Part shown: positions 1-11,829 of the stretch, one piece after another
How the letters are laid out: each line of letters begins with the position of its first letter
Position numbering within the stretch: the first letter of the stretch is position 1
From: Girardinichthys multiradiatus
Taxonomy: Eukaryota > Chordata > Actinopteri > Cyprinodontiformes > Goodeidae
Length of the DNA stretch: 64,000 nucleotides
Assembly: GCF_021462225.1 (NCBI RefSeq)
Contig: NC_061811.1
Span: 10,255,663 to 10,319,662, forward strand
Reading direction: 5' to 3'
Translations under genes and position numbers: made by a program
Notes under the pieces: generated by a model
Seen by the model: only the letters and a program-made list of their open reading frames with translations
What the model was told of the DNA's origin: nothing
The model's database searches: none

Positions 1-601
1 CTTGGGTCTTCCTCTAAACCTTAACAAAGGGGTGAAACATCTGAAAAGCTTGATTTCCAAATCTGTTTAGAATCCAAAACACTCGATCATGATCACTTAC
101 CACAAGTTAATAAGTCTTCTGTAGTATCTGTTTAAGTTAGACTGCAGAACCCTGATGCCCACATATAACATTATTTAGCTAAATGTATGCATATTTCAGT
201 CTGTTTGTTTAATTTTGATCCTGTTATTCTTTCATGTTCCTCAACCCAAGAAAAATAACAGCCAAAATTTTAAGAACTGTAGATTCAATACAAGTGAAAC
301 CTGAACCCTGAGGATTTTAATCCAGCTTGGTAAAAGTCAGCGGCTTGTTCATGATGCGCACTACAACGCCAACCCAATTAAAAATGCACGAAAAAACTAT
401 CTGAACAATCTAAACATAAATTATACAATAAAAAGTATTATCACATCGGTTCGCTCATTAAATGTGTCTGACTTTTCATTTTTCATCATTCATATTCAGT
501 TTTTATTTATTTGAGGTAATTTTTTGTATTAGCCTAAATACATACTTTTAATGGCAAGGGGCGGTAGCCCAACCAGTGTGTGTGTATATTCTTAAACTTT
601 T
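1..601. other. AT-rich sequence, no gene seen
   Basis: No open frame, repeat family or RNA gene is recognisable. The last five bases (597-601, CTTTT) form the left target duplication of the adjoining solo LTR. Confidence 0.6.
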
Positions 602-1499
602 TGTCAAGATGTGGTTTTGGGTCGGACCAAAGTGCAGACAAGAGCTGGGCAGCAACATGTTGTAAAAGGTCTTCAGCTTTATTTCCAGAGATCTTCCAAA
701 TAAACCAATCTGCAGATACAAACAAAAGTCCAGATGCAAAAACTTATAAGAATGGTTCTGCAGGAACATGGAAAAACTCAGCACAAATACGTGGGTAGAG
801 AACGAGGTATGACCAACACAAGGAACCAGCAACAAACAATGACACAAAACCAACTAATATACTGAGGGATAACAAAGGGCAGGTAATCAGAGAAACAGGG
901 AACAGGTGTGACAAGGAGGCAGAAGGAACAGGTGAAACAAAGACTGATGATGGGCAAAGTAACTAATAAACAGAAACACAGACCAAGCAAACCTATAGAC
1001 AAAGATAAATAATCAAATGGGGAATAAGAAAACTAGAATAACCATGACTAAAGTAATCAGAGAAACTAGAGGGAACATAGGAACAACAATAACAACCTGA
1101 GAACAAACAAAGAACCCTTAAAGAAAACCTGAATACAAAAGTAAAGAAACCTAATCACACTGACTGAATTAACTGGAAAGGAAACAGAAAATAAACTAGT
1201 AAACAAGAAGAGTGCAAAGGAACAAATAATAAAACACAATAAAACACAAAGATACTAAAGAGAAATAAAACTAGAGAATCCAGGGAAGACCAAGGACTAT
1301 AATAATTACAATAATAATAATAATAATAAACCATACAAAGTAATAAGAAAACAACCATAAAAGAACTTAAGAAGTAAACACTAGGAGGTGGAAGAGGGAG
1401 AAAAGAAAACATGATACAAAAACCAAAATAGAAAAATCTGAGCAAAAGGTAAACAAACACAAAGCCACAAACAGAGTCCAGAAATGTCACTCTGTGACA
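602..1499 (-). mobile_element. Solo LTR of an LTR retrotransposon
   Basis: The block begins TGTCAAG and ends TGTGACA, the TG...CA termini of LTRs, with the short inverted ends TGTCA/TGACA. It is flanked by an identical 5-bp sequence, CTTTT, at 597-601 and 1500-1504, as expected for an integrase-made target duplication. On the minus strand an AATAAA signal lies at 678-683, about 76 bases from the LTR end, which sets the orientation. No gag or pol sequence lies on either side, so this is a solo LTR left by recombination between two LTRs. The open frames inside it are chance frames. The class (Gypsy-like or other) is not fixed by the LTR alone. Confidence 0.75.
1309..1329. repeat. (AAT)n microsatellite
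   Basis: About seven ATA/AAT units in a row, inside the solo LTR. Confidence 0.85.
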
Positions 1500-3971
1500 C
1501 TTTTGGCTTCCATGTTGCTTTATGCTGGTCTGTTATTGGTTCATTTAAGATTCTCCTCTCTGCAACTGGGGCAAATCAGTAGTTTTTCTGTCCTTCTTCA
1601 TCCCATCTGGTTAATTCATGATACTCGTCAATGAAAGTGACACCCCTGGCAGCTTAGAGGCGAGGACGCCAATGTCACTATAATATACAGATATAAATGG
1701 AAGTCAGACTTCAGAAACAACAAGACAAGAGACAAATTGGTCAATAATTTGCAAAATAATAACTTACGAGGCTTTCGCTGGAGGAAAAACAGGAATATGG
1801 ACCAGACCAAAAGTGACCATTTATGACGATTTTATTGTTGTAAAATAAACAATAGAGGTCGAGGATTGTGTAATCTCTGACCTCTAGTGTGCCCCATCCC
1901 CCACCCTCCAAAATCTTATAGCACCAGGTGCCCCTGGTTTAAGTTTTCTTCGACACCTCTGAAGAAAAAAAGAGATACATGAAATAATATGACAAGCACA
2001 GGAACTTAGTGTAACACTGCTGAGGCTCTGCTTACCTTCAACAGGGTAATGTTGTGTAACAAATACATCCCATTTTCTGCTGTGAAAAGGCATACACACA
2101 GAGAGGCCTTTAAAGACACAAAATTACAAAGTTTCCCTCTCATCAATACTGGCATTTTACATTATGGACAGTGTTATCAATAATCATCAGCAGACTGAAT
2201 CCCTCCTTATTAATGTGTCATCCCAGAGGCCTTAGCCAAGGGGCCAGCCTGACTGAGAGCCACGCTCATGCCAATGTGATACCTGGTCATTTGTCTACAT
2301 CATGAGCCCCTGCTCCAGGCTGAGATGGAGCTCCAGCCAAGCTCTACCACTTAATCAGCAGGTCAATGCCAGCCTCTGAGGGAGAGGAGGATGGGCGGGG
2401 GAGAGAGGTGTCGGCCATACTGGAATTTCAGCTCATTTACAACACGTGCAGGAAATAACACTGTGCCTTCAGGAAGCATGATGGAGGGAAGTGAGACAGA
2501 GGAAGAGAGGGATGTTAAGAAGAATTATGCATGTCCCATCATTTATTGTCCTCCATCCCTCTTTATGCTTTCTGACGTTTTCTCTCCGCCCTCTACACCT
2601 GCCCGTCCTCCTGTCATCATCCTTGAATTCTCACATCCGCACTTTGCTTTCTTCTTCCTCACACTTTCATCCTCTGTCTCCCTCCTCTGTTCTCGGGAAC
2701 ATGGCGTCCTGTGAAATATAACTGCCGGTATGTCTATCTGTGTGTTTGTGTGTGTGTGTACACTCACACACACATGCCTGCTCACGCTCCGGCAATATGC
2801 TCTCACTCAATCAGATTTGCATAAGTAACCTCTCAGCAGGCCTGCTCCACTGGCCAGGTGCGTTCGTCTATTTGCATATAGAACTGTGAGGCTCCCCAGA
2901 GTCACTTTAGACTCCAGTGACTGCTGAGTGAGCCCACATGAAATCTGAATTAAAAATCCTCCGCCCGCCCGTCTGACACCCTCCTCCATCCATGCCCATC
3001 TACATACCTACTTCACTTTCCTCCATCTCCTTCCTCCATCCATATCCGTCCATCTGGCAGGAAGACCACCTATAACACTGCTTCTTCCTGCGCCACCTAA
3101 ACATAATATTAGGACCACACTAACTTTGAGTAGGTTACCCTGAAAGATCTCTGTGCTTTTTATGTGAAACCTGGAAGATGTGAGGAAGTATTAAGAATAT
3201 GCCACACTGGATTGGGACCTGGAGAATTTAGAGGTCTAGTCAACACCAAAACTAGTTACAAAATAGTTAGAAACAGTTCTGCAGAAAGAGGCCAAAACTA
3301 TTCGGAAATATTGTTTCCATGAAGGGCTGGGCAGCTATGTGCCAATATAATATCCACGTATATGGCAGGGCCCAAGGTTTCCCACTAGAACATTGTCAAC
3401 AGCATGATCATCATGCCATTTAGACAGAAAAAAGTCTCTTTAACATTGCTGTAAAAATATTGTTCATAGACATTTTTCAATGTTTTTAAATAAACTCCTT
3501 AATTAACTTCAGTCTTTTCCGTTAATCACAAATATTCATACTTAACTTCAGACATGTTAAAAGCCAGTTTTAGCCATTAAATTATTTTTATTTTTAACAC
3601 AGTAACTTCAAAGTTTTTCTTATTTATTATTTTATTGTGCATTTGGAAATACAATTTTATTTTGAAGATGGTATCAATAAACAGCTTGGGTGTATCAAAA
3701 ATTGACAAACACTTATATTTTCTGTTCAAACTGTGAAAAACTCGTGAAAAAGTTGATTCTGCTTCCCATATATACGAGCATGTTTATTTGCAATACAATC
3801 CAATATCTTCACCAACTGCCAAACAATAAAACCTATAATTGTTAGACCACGGAAGATTTCAAGACCATGGAAAGAAAAATGAAATTAAATCAAATAGCAA
3901 GTCTATTTTGAAAAATTAATTGATTCTAAATCAGTGTAAGTAAAATGTATGACTTTTACATCAACACATCC
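1500..3971. other. Intergenic sequence, no gene recognised
   Basis: There is no convincing coding frame. A TG-rich run followed by a CA-rich run lies at 2737-2777. The segment 2200-2400 is less AT-rich and not obviously repetitive, but I see no named feature in it. 3460-3960 is very AT-rich. The last five bases, CATCC, form the left target duplication of the next LTR. Confidence 0.5.
2737..2777. repeat. (TG)n/(CA)n dinucleotide repeat with fold-back potential
   Basis: A TG-rich tract runs into a CA-rich tract through TACACTCAC, so the two halves are roughly complementary and can fold back. Confidence 0.7.
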
Positions 3972-4722
3972 TGTATGGATGTTGGTGCATGTTCTATCCT
4001 GAACAAAAGGATCTCTGCTGGAGGGTGTGGCTGCCGGCACCTGACTGCACACCTGTCGGCAATCCTCTCATCAGGCTGTTCATAGATTTAAAGAGCTGTG
4101 AGACTTCGTCTGGTGTTTCATCTACTTGGTAGAAACATGCAAAGACATTTTCCTGAGTGGTTTTTGACAAATCTTAGAGGGTTTTTTTCATGTTTTTTGT
4201 CACCCCTGCTCTGAGCTCCTCACTTGTGATCTCAGTGCTTCCCAGGTTGCTGACCTCCTGTTGGTTTCTGCGACAAGTCTGGATCTCACTCTAAGAATCC
4301 TCCAACACAAACAGCTCCAGGAAATTAACCACGGTCGCCGCCAGCAGCTCCTTTGTACCCTTCAGTTACTTGCCTGCTCACTTTCCCACACTCTCTCTTC
4401 TGTTCCCGCCTGGATCACGGACCTTCATCAGTCCTATTCAAATCTGAAGGCCTTCGGATTCCACCTCTGTTTCTTAAGCCTCCTCAGGATCATCTCCCCT
4501 CCTCAAATCTTTACCTTCAACCTCAGCACAGTAAGCTGTTTAATTTATTTTCTCAACCTCATTATTTTCCCCTGCCTTGACTGAACTATTTTGTCCTTTT
4601 CCCAGATACCGCAGAACAGAACGACTGAAGCTCTGCAATTGTGTTCCTTGTTGTAAGTCTTCTTATTTTGAGTCCTGCTTGGATTCTCCATGTCGGTCAG
4701 AAAACATCCTGGGAAAATGACA
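3972..4722 (+). mobile_element. Solo LTR of a fish LTR retrotransposon
   Basis: The block starts TGTATGG and ends AAAATGACA, giving TG...CA termini. The flanking five bases are CATCC (3967-3971) and CATTC (4723-4727), a target duplication with one difference. A TATA-like TTTAAAG occurs near 4087, and the T-rich 3' part and the sequence around 4670-4720 match a repeat I recognise from many teleost genomes as an LTR. No internal retroviral genes are next to it. The 107-codon frame at 4261-4584 lies inside the LTR and has no recognisable product. Confidence 0.65.
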
Positions 4723-4927
4723 CATTCACAGTTGTGCAAGACTATATATATAAAAAAAAAGTTTATGGACCGACCACTCCAAATAATTGAATTCAGGTGC
4801 TTGCATTACTTAAACAGTTGTTAACATCATGCAGTATAGGGTGCCTCCTACCTAATAAGTCCATTCCTAAAATTTATTTTATAATGCATTTAATAATATT
4901 TTTAATTTTTCACTTTCAAGTACACCA

Positions 4928-5257
4928 GGGCCGGTATTCGCAAGGAATCCTTAGACTAAAAGTAGTTAAGATAAAAGTTATTCACAAAGCATCTTAGGCC
5001 TTTAGAGAGCTCTTAAAGTGAACAAGTGTTGAGTAGTAAGGAGGACTTTTAGTGAGCCTAAGAGTGTCTTAAGCAGGCAAGATGGTGGAAAAACACAGAG
5101 GGGAAGGAGAGATATTCTTCATACAATGGACAACAGTGAATTAATAGATGCTACCAGCTCAATCATACAAAGATCCACTCCCTAAGCAGTCGATTAAATT
5201 ATCACACAAACTTCTATATCACACAATTATTAATATAGAGATTAAAAAAATAAATGA

Positions 5258-5260
<3 letters not shown>
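4928..5260 (+). mobile_element. Fragment of a PIF/Harbinger-like DNA transposon
   Basis: The left end reads GGGCCGGTATTCGCAAGG and continues with CTTAGACTAAAAGTAG, a type of terminal sequence I associate with Harbinger-like elements of fish. It is followed at about 5080 by a short frame that begins MVEKHRGEG and breaks after a few codons. No right terminus is seen; the copy runs into the TA microsatellite. Family assignment is from memory of terminal motifs only. Confidence 0.35.

Positions 5261-5266
<6 letters not shown>

Positions 5267-5310
<44 letters not shown>
5267..5310. repeat. (TA)22 microsatellite
   Basis: Forty-four bases of uninterrupted TA. Confidence 0.97.
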
Positions 5311-5313
<3 letters not shown>

Positions 5314-5420
5314 TCCCCTGGGGGAAATTTAAAAGTTTCAGCAGAAGGACAGGTTAAATAAAGTTGCACCTCTAGTAAGGTAACATTAGGAAGGATAAAT
5401 AATAGAAACAATGATTAACC
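5311..5420 (-). mobile_element. 3' end of a non-LTR retroelement (LINE tail)
   Basis: Read on the minus strand this ends AAATTTCCCCCAGGGGATGA and then runs into TA repeats. It resembles the tail at 7905-7951 (AATTTCCCCTCGGGGATCAA), including a small CCCC/GGGG fold-back before the simple-sequence tail. The TA microsatellite probably grew from this element's 3' tail. The upstream limit is uncertain. Confidence 0.4.
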
Positions 5421-6559
5421 ATGAATAAAAAGGGACAAAATGAACAGAAGAAATTAAACATTATTTACAGACTGTAAAATGCTTTCAAAGTAAACATTTG
5501 GAAAACATTGGAAAAAGTAAAAAAAAAAAAGAGGTAGTCTTAACCAAAACTTTTCCATTTTTGACTTTTTTTTTAAAAACTATGAAGGAAAAATCTGAAG
5601 GCCGTCTGTCATTTTGACAGATTCCAATTCACACCCCAGACCACTTGGTGGTGAGTTAGCATATTAATGAGCTGTTTCCTCCTGCTGAAACGTGCTTGCT
5701 GGATCAGGAAACCCCTCATTTGGAGAGTCTTGCTGACCTATGATCACTTCATCTGGAGAAATGTTCCCTGATATCAAAACTTTGCTGAAGATGCATTTTT
5801 GATTTCAGTCTCTAGCTTGGTGGCAGAGCACAGATTCAGCCTCTAGAACAACATCAAAACAGCCATGAGAAGTCATCTGTCAAGTGTTTTCTGTCAAGTC
5901 TGTCAAGTCCAAAACCTAATGACATTAGCCTCGGCAGCAATCCTGCTTCAGAGATTTGAATTATGCAATTCAGTTCCATGTTGACCAGGAGGAAGTTGTG
6001 AGATTGTGCATTCAGGCCACAGCAGGTAATCTATTCTTTCTTTTTTTTTTTTTTTTACCGTGTCCTGTCCAGGAGAGTATCGCTCAGAATTGTTGTCTGA
6101 GTGCCAAGAAATTGCCCAACAGATTTACTTTCACAAGCAGAGCATCACAGCTAATGCTTTAAAGCTCTGCTTGATATTTATAGAAGAAACTTTATTATAA
6201 ACTTCTTTGGGAATATTTCAATTGTTACGGACACGGGACTGAAATGAAAAGGAAAAAAAAAGCTCGAAAAAGAGAGATGGGGTAAAAGGGGTGAAAAGGA
6301 GGAAAGAGTGGAGGAGATAAAGAAGAATGAAGAGAATACAAGATTACACCCTGCTTGCTTATACACCTGCAGCTGTTTTATTTATTTATTTTTTTAACAA
6401 AATAGTACACGGTACTTATGAATGTAAAATGTACATAGTGAGAGGTGCAGCCCAATATAGAACATCTGTGTATCTGTCAACACCTGAAGCTTAACACCTG
6501 CGAGTATGCTTGTGGACGTACTTTTGTATACAAGGTTTCTCCACAAAAATATGCAATAG
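5421..6559. other. Unique AT-rich sequence with homopolymer and purine tracts
   Basis: There is no gene. It contains a poly-A run near 5520, a poly-T run at 6040-6057 and a purine-rich tract at about 6240-6335. None has an evident function. Confidence 0.5.
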
Positions 6560-7951
6560 CGAGTGTGAGGACCCACAGACCTGCCCCATGGTCCCTGGAT
6601 GGACACTGAAGAGACCCGAGGCACAGACATCCACAGGCCCCCCAAAGCACAGGAACCCCAGCCCACTGCCGGGACTACCGCAACCCCCCAGAGAAGATTC
6701 TTTTCTTTCTGCTCTCGGTGGAGGAGGACGCTTTTTCTTTGTCTCCCGCACCCCCTCCCATATCTGCCCTGCTTCAGCTCTGTGTCTTGTCTTTGGAGCC
6801 TCTTCTTGCATATCTTCCAAATTCTTAGTTATGGATTTGGTCAGCTGGTCTCTCAATGCAATTGATCAAATTTTCTCGAGGAGAAGACAGGGTGAAGGAG
6901 AGCCCAACTTGTTTTTCTCTGGATACACAATGGACTCCTGACAGAAGTGGAGGATTGTGTGTTTGTCGATAATGTCCGTCGAGGATGTGGAAGATATGTG
7001 TATAATTGGATGTTTGATATCAGGATTTCTGCTTTTTGGAGTCAGCGGTTACCTGGCATATCGAGAAATTCGGAGAATGTCAGCAGCTGTTCTGGCAATT
7101 GTGAGGCTGCCTGGCATGTATGATGGGATCTTCAGGGCGATCAGCACTCAGACTGAGATGTTACGTGAGTTGAATCGCAGACTTGATGTGATCCTTACAC
7201 AGGATCGCAGGCAGGTTGCGGTTCCTGGACTCAGGTGTGAAATAGGATAAATTTTGGAGAAAGTTGTTTGCTCGGATCTGGCGAAAGACCAGGAATTTGG
7301 CTGTTTGGATTTGCCTTTGAGAAGCACCAGCGAGACTCTCAAGGCTGACGGAAAATTAAGAGTCAGCCTAACCCAAATAATTATTGTTTTTCTCAATCTG
7401 GCTCCCCTGCACGACCTTGATGGCTGGCTATCTTCAACCTCTCCTGGAAGTTATGTAAACATGACGCTCTGCCCTCTCCCTTCCCTGAGGACATCTGTGG
7501 ACCTGCTCAGAACTTTGTGGCCGGTTGATGAGCAATCCAACGTACCATCAAGGACAATGGCCTCTGGGACAGTGCTTCATGGACTTACTTGCACACACTC
7601 ACTTGCACACACACACATGCTCAAAATAAACATATGCACCCCTCACACCACCTTCACCGTTCCCGGCATGATGTTGTTTTGTCAACTTGTTGCTTCTTTG
7701 TGCTGAGGTTTTTTGCAATCTCAAACTGTATCCTGCTAAGAATAAAGTGTGAAATATGATTTTTTCCCTCTACTTACCTAATGTGGCCTCTTTTCTGATC
7801 TAGCAAGGGCAGCGCCTGTGAGTGGGCAGCAAAGCCTCAGTGACCCGTCCCCCCCTTGTCTTGTGTCAAGATGTATGTTTGGATGGGTTGTACTAGAATT
7901 CTAATTTCCCCTCGGGGATCAATAAAGTATCTTTGAATTGAATTGAATTGA
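6560..7951 (+). mobile_element. Retroposon-like repeat with a LINE-type 3' tail
   Basis: The right end is diagnostic: a CCCCTCGGGGATCAATAAAG segment followed by (GAATT)n at 7930-7951, the tail structure of non-LTR elements in fish. The left part (about 6570-6690) is GC- and CA-rich, the middle carries the small frame at 6972-7250, and several AATAAA-like motifs occur (for example near 7625 and 7740). No reverse transcriptase is present, so this is either a 5'-truncated LINE or a non-autonomous element moved by LINE enzymes. The left boundary is approximate. Confidence 0.6.
6972..7250 (+). CDS. Small single-span membrane protein frame inside a repeat (92 codons)
   Basis: The frame opens with ATG at 6972 (MSVEDVEDM) and closes with TAA at 7248-7250. 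Residues about 10-30 form one hydrophobic segment rich in I, L, G, F and V, flanked by an acidic N-terminus and a basic YREIRRM stretch, so a single transmembrane helix with a basic anchor is expected. The C-terminal half is polar and likely helical (IFRAISTQTEMLRELNRRL), with heptad-like spacing suggesting a short coiled coil. I do not recognise a named family. It sits inside a retroposon-like repeat whose 3' tail lies 700 bases downstream, so it is more likely an element-borne frame than a host gene. It is open despite sitting in non-coding surroundings, which may mean recent spread or selection on the source copy. Expression is unknown. Confidence 0.4.
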   Translation: MSVEDVEDMCIIGCLISGFLLFGVSGYLAYREIRRMSAAVLAIVRLPGMYDGIFRAISTQTEMLRELNRRLDVILTQDRRQVAVPGLRCEIG

Positions 7952-7954
7952 ATT

Positions 7955-8835
7955 TTGAAGAACAGTGGAGAGTCCCAGGGGAACCACCCAACAGCGACAG
8001 TGCAGAAGCCCCAGGGAACCGCAGCGACGAGCCCACAGGCCGAGCAGATCCAGCCATGGACCCAGAGACCCAAGACGGGGCACACCAACCCCAAGCAGAG
8101 GCCCGACAGAGCCCAGGGGACCAAGCCCCAGCAAGCAACCACCGGCACACACCAAAGCACCCAGTTCGGGACATCGAGAACCACAAGTACACCAGCGGGC
8201 AAGCTGATCCAGGAGTCCAGGAGAGGTAGCAGTCCAAGACCCAACTTGTCACCAAAAAAAAAAAACAGGTACACACAGTCACAATCACCGACTCCCACCT
8301 TCATGCATACACATAAAATCACTCGCACCCAACGTAAAGACTCACACTCCCCATGCACACTCAATACTCCCAGGTCCAGGGGCTGGTTGCCTCTAGGGGG
8401 TACCGGCGCCTGGACCTGGGAGGTGATCCCCTTCCCTCCTGGGGCAGACAGGCTGACAGCGCCGGCACCGCCCAGACCCGGGTGACCCCGGCCCAGCCCC
8501 CTCCCCCCCGCCCCCATCCACCTCCGGAGAGGGGGCTATGTACAAAAGAGGGGTCCACATGGCTCAAACCAGCCCGCCAACCGGAGCCGCCCCAGGACGG
8601 AGCAGTCCCGATCCCCCAATGAGCTCCGATCCCAACCCCATGAGTCTCCCACCCCCAGTGAACCCCAACATGAACCTCCCCCACAGGCCCACCCCCAACA
8701 AGGACACCGATATCGAACACATGCCCCCGAACCCAAACGCCATGAATCCCCTCCCCCACAGGGGCACACCCCCACAGGGGAACTCCATAGCCGAGAAGCC
8801 GATGAAACCACACACAGCGCAAGCTCCACACACAC
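7955..8835 (-). repeat. GC-rich interspersed repeat (false proline-rich frames)
   Basis: Composition changes sharply from AT-rich to C/A-rich on the plus strand, with long CCCC and CACA runs, and returns to AT-rich after about 8835. It abuts the (GAATT)n tail of the previous element. I recognise this kind of block as a high-copy teleost repeat, probably the untranslated region of a non-LTR element. Several long frames exist on both strands (up to 226 codons), but they overlap in different frames, are low-complexity (P, Q, T or G, W rich) and show no domain. They follow from the base composition and the scarcity of stop codons. Orientation is a guess. Confidence 0.5.
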
Positions 8836-10734
8836 AGGTGATCTATTCATATTTAAAGTACAATTGGTTTACTTTATTGTTTATATGTAGTTACTGCGAC
8901 CACAGTCAGTGTTTTTTGTCACTATGGAGAAAAAGTTTAATGTATTCATTTGGCTGATGTGGATTCTTTGTTTAGCTTGTTTTGATGGAATATTAATTAA
9001 TATGAATAAAAATAAATGCTATTGAATATTTACTTATTATCCTTTAAAAAAATAAAGTGACAGGTTAAATCAGATAATGACAGGAAAACGAAAAAGTCTA
9101 GCTCAACCTCTGACATAAATACACACTCTAGACAAGAGAAGCTGCAATATTCTAAACAAGTGAATAAGTATTTGCTATATTGTACATGATGATGTCAGTA
9201 GTCATAGCCTAAATGGTCATCTATACCCACCTGTCTGTGAAAAGGTTCACTTGTGTGCTGCAATCTCCTCTCTAGTTTCTGATTGCAGCAGGTACCAGCA
9301 CTGCTCACATTCTAGGCTGGTGCTGAAAGCAAAGGGAACGACGCATTGATTGGGACCAATGGCAGACAGACATATTCTAGTCTCCTCTTCCAGCTGTGCC
9401 AACAGGCTCTGCTCCTCTGTGCAGTTTAGTTTTCTTGACCTTTTTTTGACCTTTATTTTACATTGTGTTTTGGTCGTTTTGCAAAATTATACCAGAAGGC
9501 AATCACAGTAAAATGTTGAATGGTGAGTGTCCAAATTAATATCAAATAGATGAAGTAGGAAAATGATCAGCAACATTGTGGACAGCCTTTCCAGGTAAGT
9601 TAGTAGTAGTTGTCATAAAGTGTAGGCCAACTTCTAAGTAGTGAGAATGGACATTTTTATTGATCTTAGGGACCCCTTTCATGGTTTCTTGGAGATTTAT
9701 TTATAGTCCATTAGTTTATAAAACATTACAAAGTCATAAGTATGAGGATATTATTGCTATAAGAGCCATTTGTGACAGACTTGCAAAGGTTTGTATTTCT
9801 TTTACTCTTTGTCAGGGCATTATTATTATTCAATAACCAGTAAGACTGTAAAATGTTAAACACTGGAGACAACAGGAGCAATCCAGCATCAGACTCTCCT
9901 GCTCTGTCTCATGTAAATGCCAGCTGGAAGATATTGAAATGTATGCCCCAGTCTTTTGACAGCACTGCCAAAATTGGCTGACAGGATCCCAGTCTTGTCT
10001 CATTGTCGCAGATAAAACTCCTAAAACAATTCATTTTAATACACGCAGAACCCATAGCTGCGAAGGAGAACAAGCTGGGAATGCATAATTTTTTTAATTT
10101 GAGGTTGACCCTGACTTAAGGGTGCCTCTAAGGGGTTTTTAGCTGGAAAACCACTGGCTGTGCCATCTGTCATTTGTACTTTCTTATATGTTAATGCATC
10201 CAGGTATTTATTCACACAGTCCAAGTAAACAGGCACAGGAGAATACTGATGGAAGAACAATACCCTCTTACTGGGAACAAGGAAATATTTCAGTTAACTT
10301 CTAAGGTCTTGTTCATTTGAATGTTGAAATATATATCTGTCTCTCAAGACTGACCAAAACAGGTGTTGCCAGATGCCACTTATTTTGAATATGAAGTTTA
10401 AGGGAAGTTATTGTATAATCACGAGAGCTGATTCAACAGCCCCACCTTTGGTTTGTGTTTGCCTTACACACATTTTGTCTCATTTGAATCTATTGTTCAT
10501 CTTTGGCCTGCAAACTTCCTTCTCTTCCTTGGATTATCTTCTTTCCATGCTTTATTAGGCCTTCATGTGCAGTTCAGCTGTTTACTGGTGGCACCAGGTC
10601 ACAGCATGCTGCATGCACATCAAAGGATACTTGTGATATACAGGGGGCAAAGTAAGGGCCACGCAAAAATATAATAACATAAAAAGGGTGAAGGCAAGCA
10701 GAAGCACAAGGTCTTCATCTCTCATGTATAGAAA

Positions 10735-10975
10735 TTGGAAACGTCTGACCAGACGGGGGTTGCTTATCTCAGAGGGCAGATAGCATCACGAAACAAGCCT
10801 GTAATGGCTGCATGCTCCACTTGATAATCCCCTCCTTCTCCTCTCTGCCTCTGTCCGTCCGGAGATACGAGGCCCCCGGTCGCAGGGCTTAGAGGCTCAG
10901 AGAGCAGGGGAGCATTACTGATTCAAAAGAAATGCATTTTGGTTCCTTCAGTGCTCTGCTGGACTGGGTTAACAT
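10735..10975. promoter_or_regulatory. Candidate conserved non-coding element
   Basis: This is a non-repetitive, moderately GC-rich block in AT-rich surroundings with no coding frame and several compact motifs (GATAAT, ATGCAT-like, TTGATAATC). The call rests on texture alone; alignment to other teleosts would decide it. Confidence 0.25.
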
Positions 10976-10984
10976 AATAGCTTC

Positions 10985-11260
10985 CACGCCCCAGCCCTTG
11001 CCTTGTTTTTGATTGATACTTTTCAATTACAGTCCACTCCCGTCCGAGCCGGGCTCTCTGCGGCCCTCGCCCCCTCCCCAAACATTCAAAATGCTATTTT
11101 TCTCACTGTGTGATAACTTCAAACATTTAGGGGGTACAGGAGCACCGCTAACCCTGTTTAGCGGGCGCAGTAAATTGGTTCCATGTTCAACATAATAGCA
11201 CTGACAGGCTTTTGCTAGGGAAATCAGTCCGGCAAAGGGACATGCCAATGATAAGACATC
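10985..11260. promoter_or_regulatory. Candidate conserved non-coding element
   Basis: A unique block with a GC-rich core (about 11030-11080), flanked by balanced-composition sequence carrying TTTGATTGATA and TTCAATTACAG. It has no splice or coding signal. The call is impressionistic. Confidence 0.25.
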
Positions 11261-11829
11261 CAGCTTTGAAATTCTATTTCTCCGTATCAGAATTAAATCT
11301 GGACTTTATATTTCTTTTTGCCCAGGCACAGGTTCTCTCTGGTCGCTTCCCGGCCTGTGCTATTTGATCATAGGGTGACAACTAATACTTACCCCTGAGA
11401 TCCTTGGCTTTCTCCATTTTCTGTGACTCTGGACCTTATTTTTTCATTGCCTTGTTATTTTTCCATCTTTCTTTTTTTCCCATATTGGTTGTCAAAATCT
11501 CAGATGATTTGTCAATCCTTTGGATTCAATGCACCACAACACACAGCATGAGTCTGAGGACTTTAAAGAAACAGCTGCACACCTAAGATCTCTGTGCAAA
11601 GAACATAAAAACTTTCATGTACAATCTAGTTAAAATAAACAGCACTTTAATGTGAGTCATGTGAATAAAGATAAGGAGTTGCATGATGCAGGACTTCATC
11701 TTGGGTGCTTTTTAGAAACTTCCTCTGCATGTATATGAGCTACATGGGGTGCTGTGTATCTCTGGGTGAACATATCCATAAGCACCATCAGGTCTGTGAT
11801 CATTAGCAGAAGGAAAGCTTTCCAGTGGT

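Noticed and set aside
1884..2099. Minus-strand frame with a splice-acceptor-like tract and the peptide CRRKLKPGAPGAIRFWRV, vaguely like a histone H3 or CENP-A N-terminal segment
   Set aside because: Resemblance is limited to a few residues, and no histone fold follows.
3340..3430. Short stretch resembling part of another teleost transposon (CAAGGTTTCCCACTAGAACA)
   Set aside because: Only a few dozen bases look familiar and no element end or frame supports it.
4261..4584. 107-codon plus-strand frame
   Set aside because: It lies wholly inside a solo LTR.
7837..8517. 226-codon minus-strand frame and several overlapping 70-180-codon frames
   Set aside because: They lie in a GC-rich interspersed repeat, overlap each other in different frames and are low-complexity; the openness follows from base composition.
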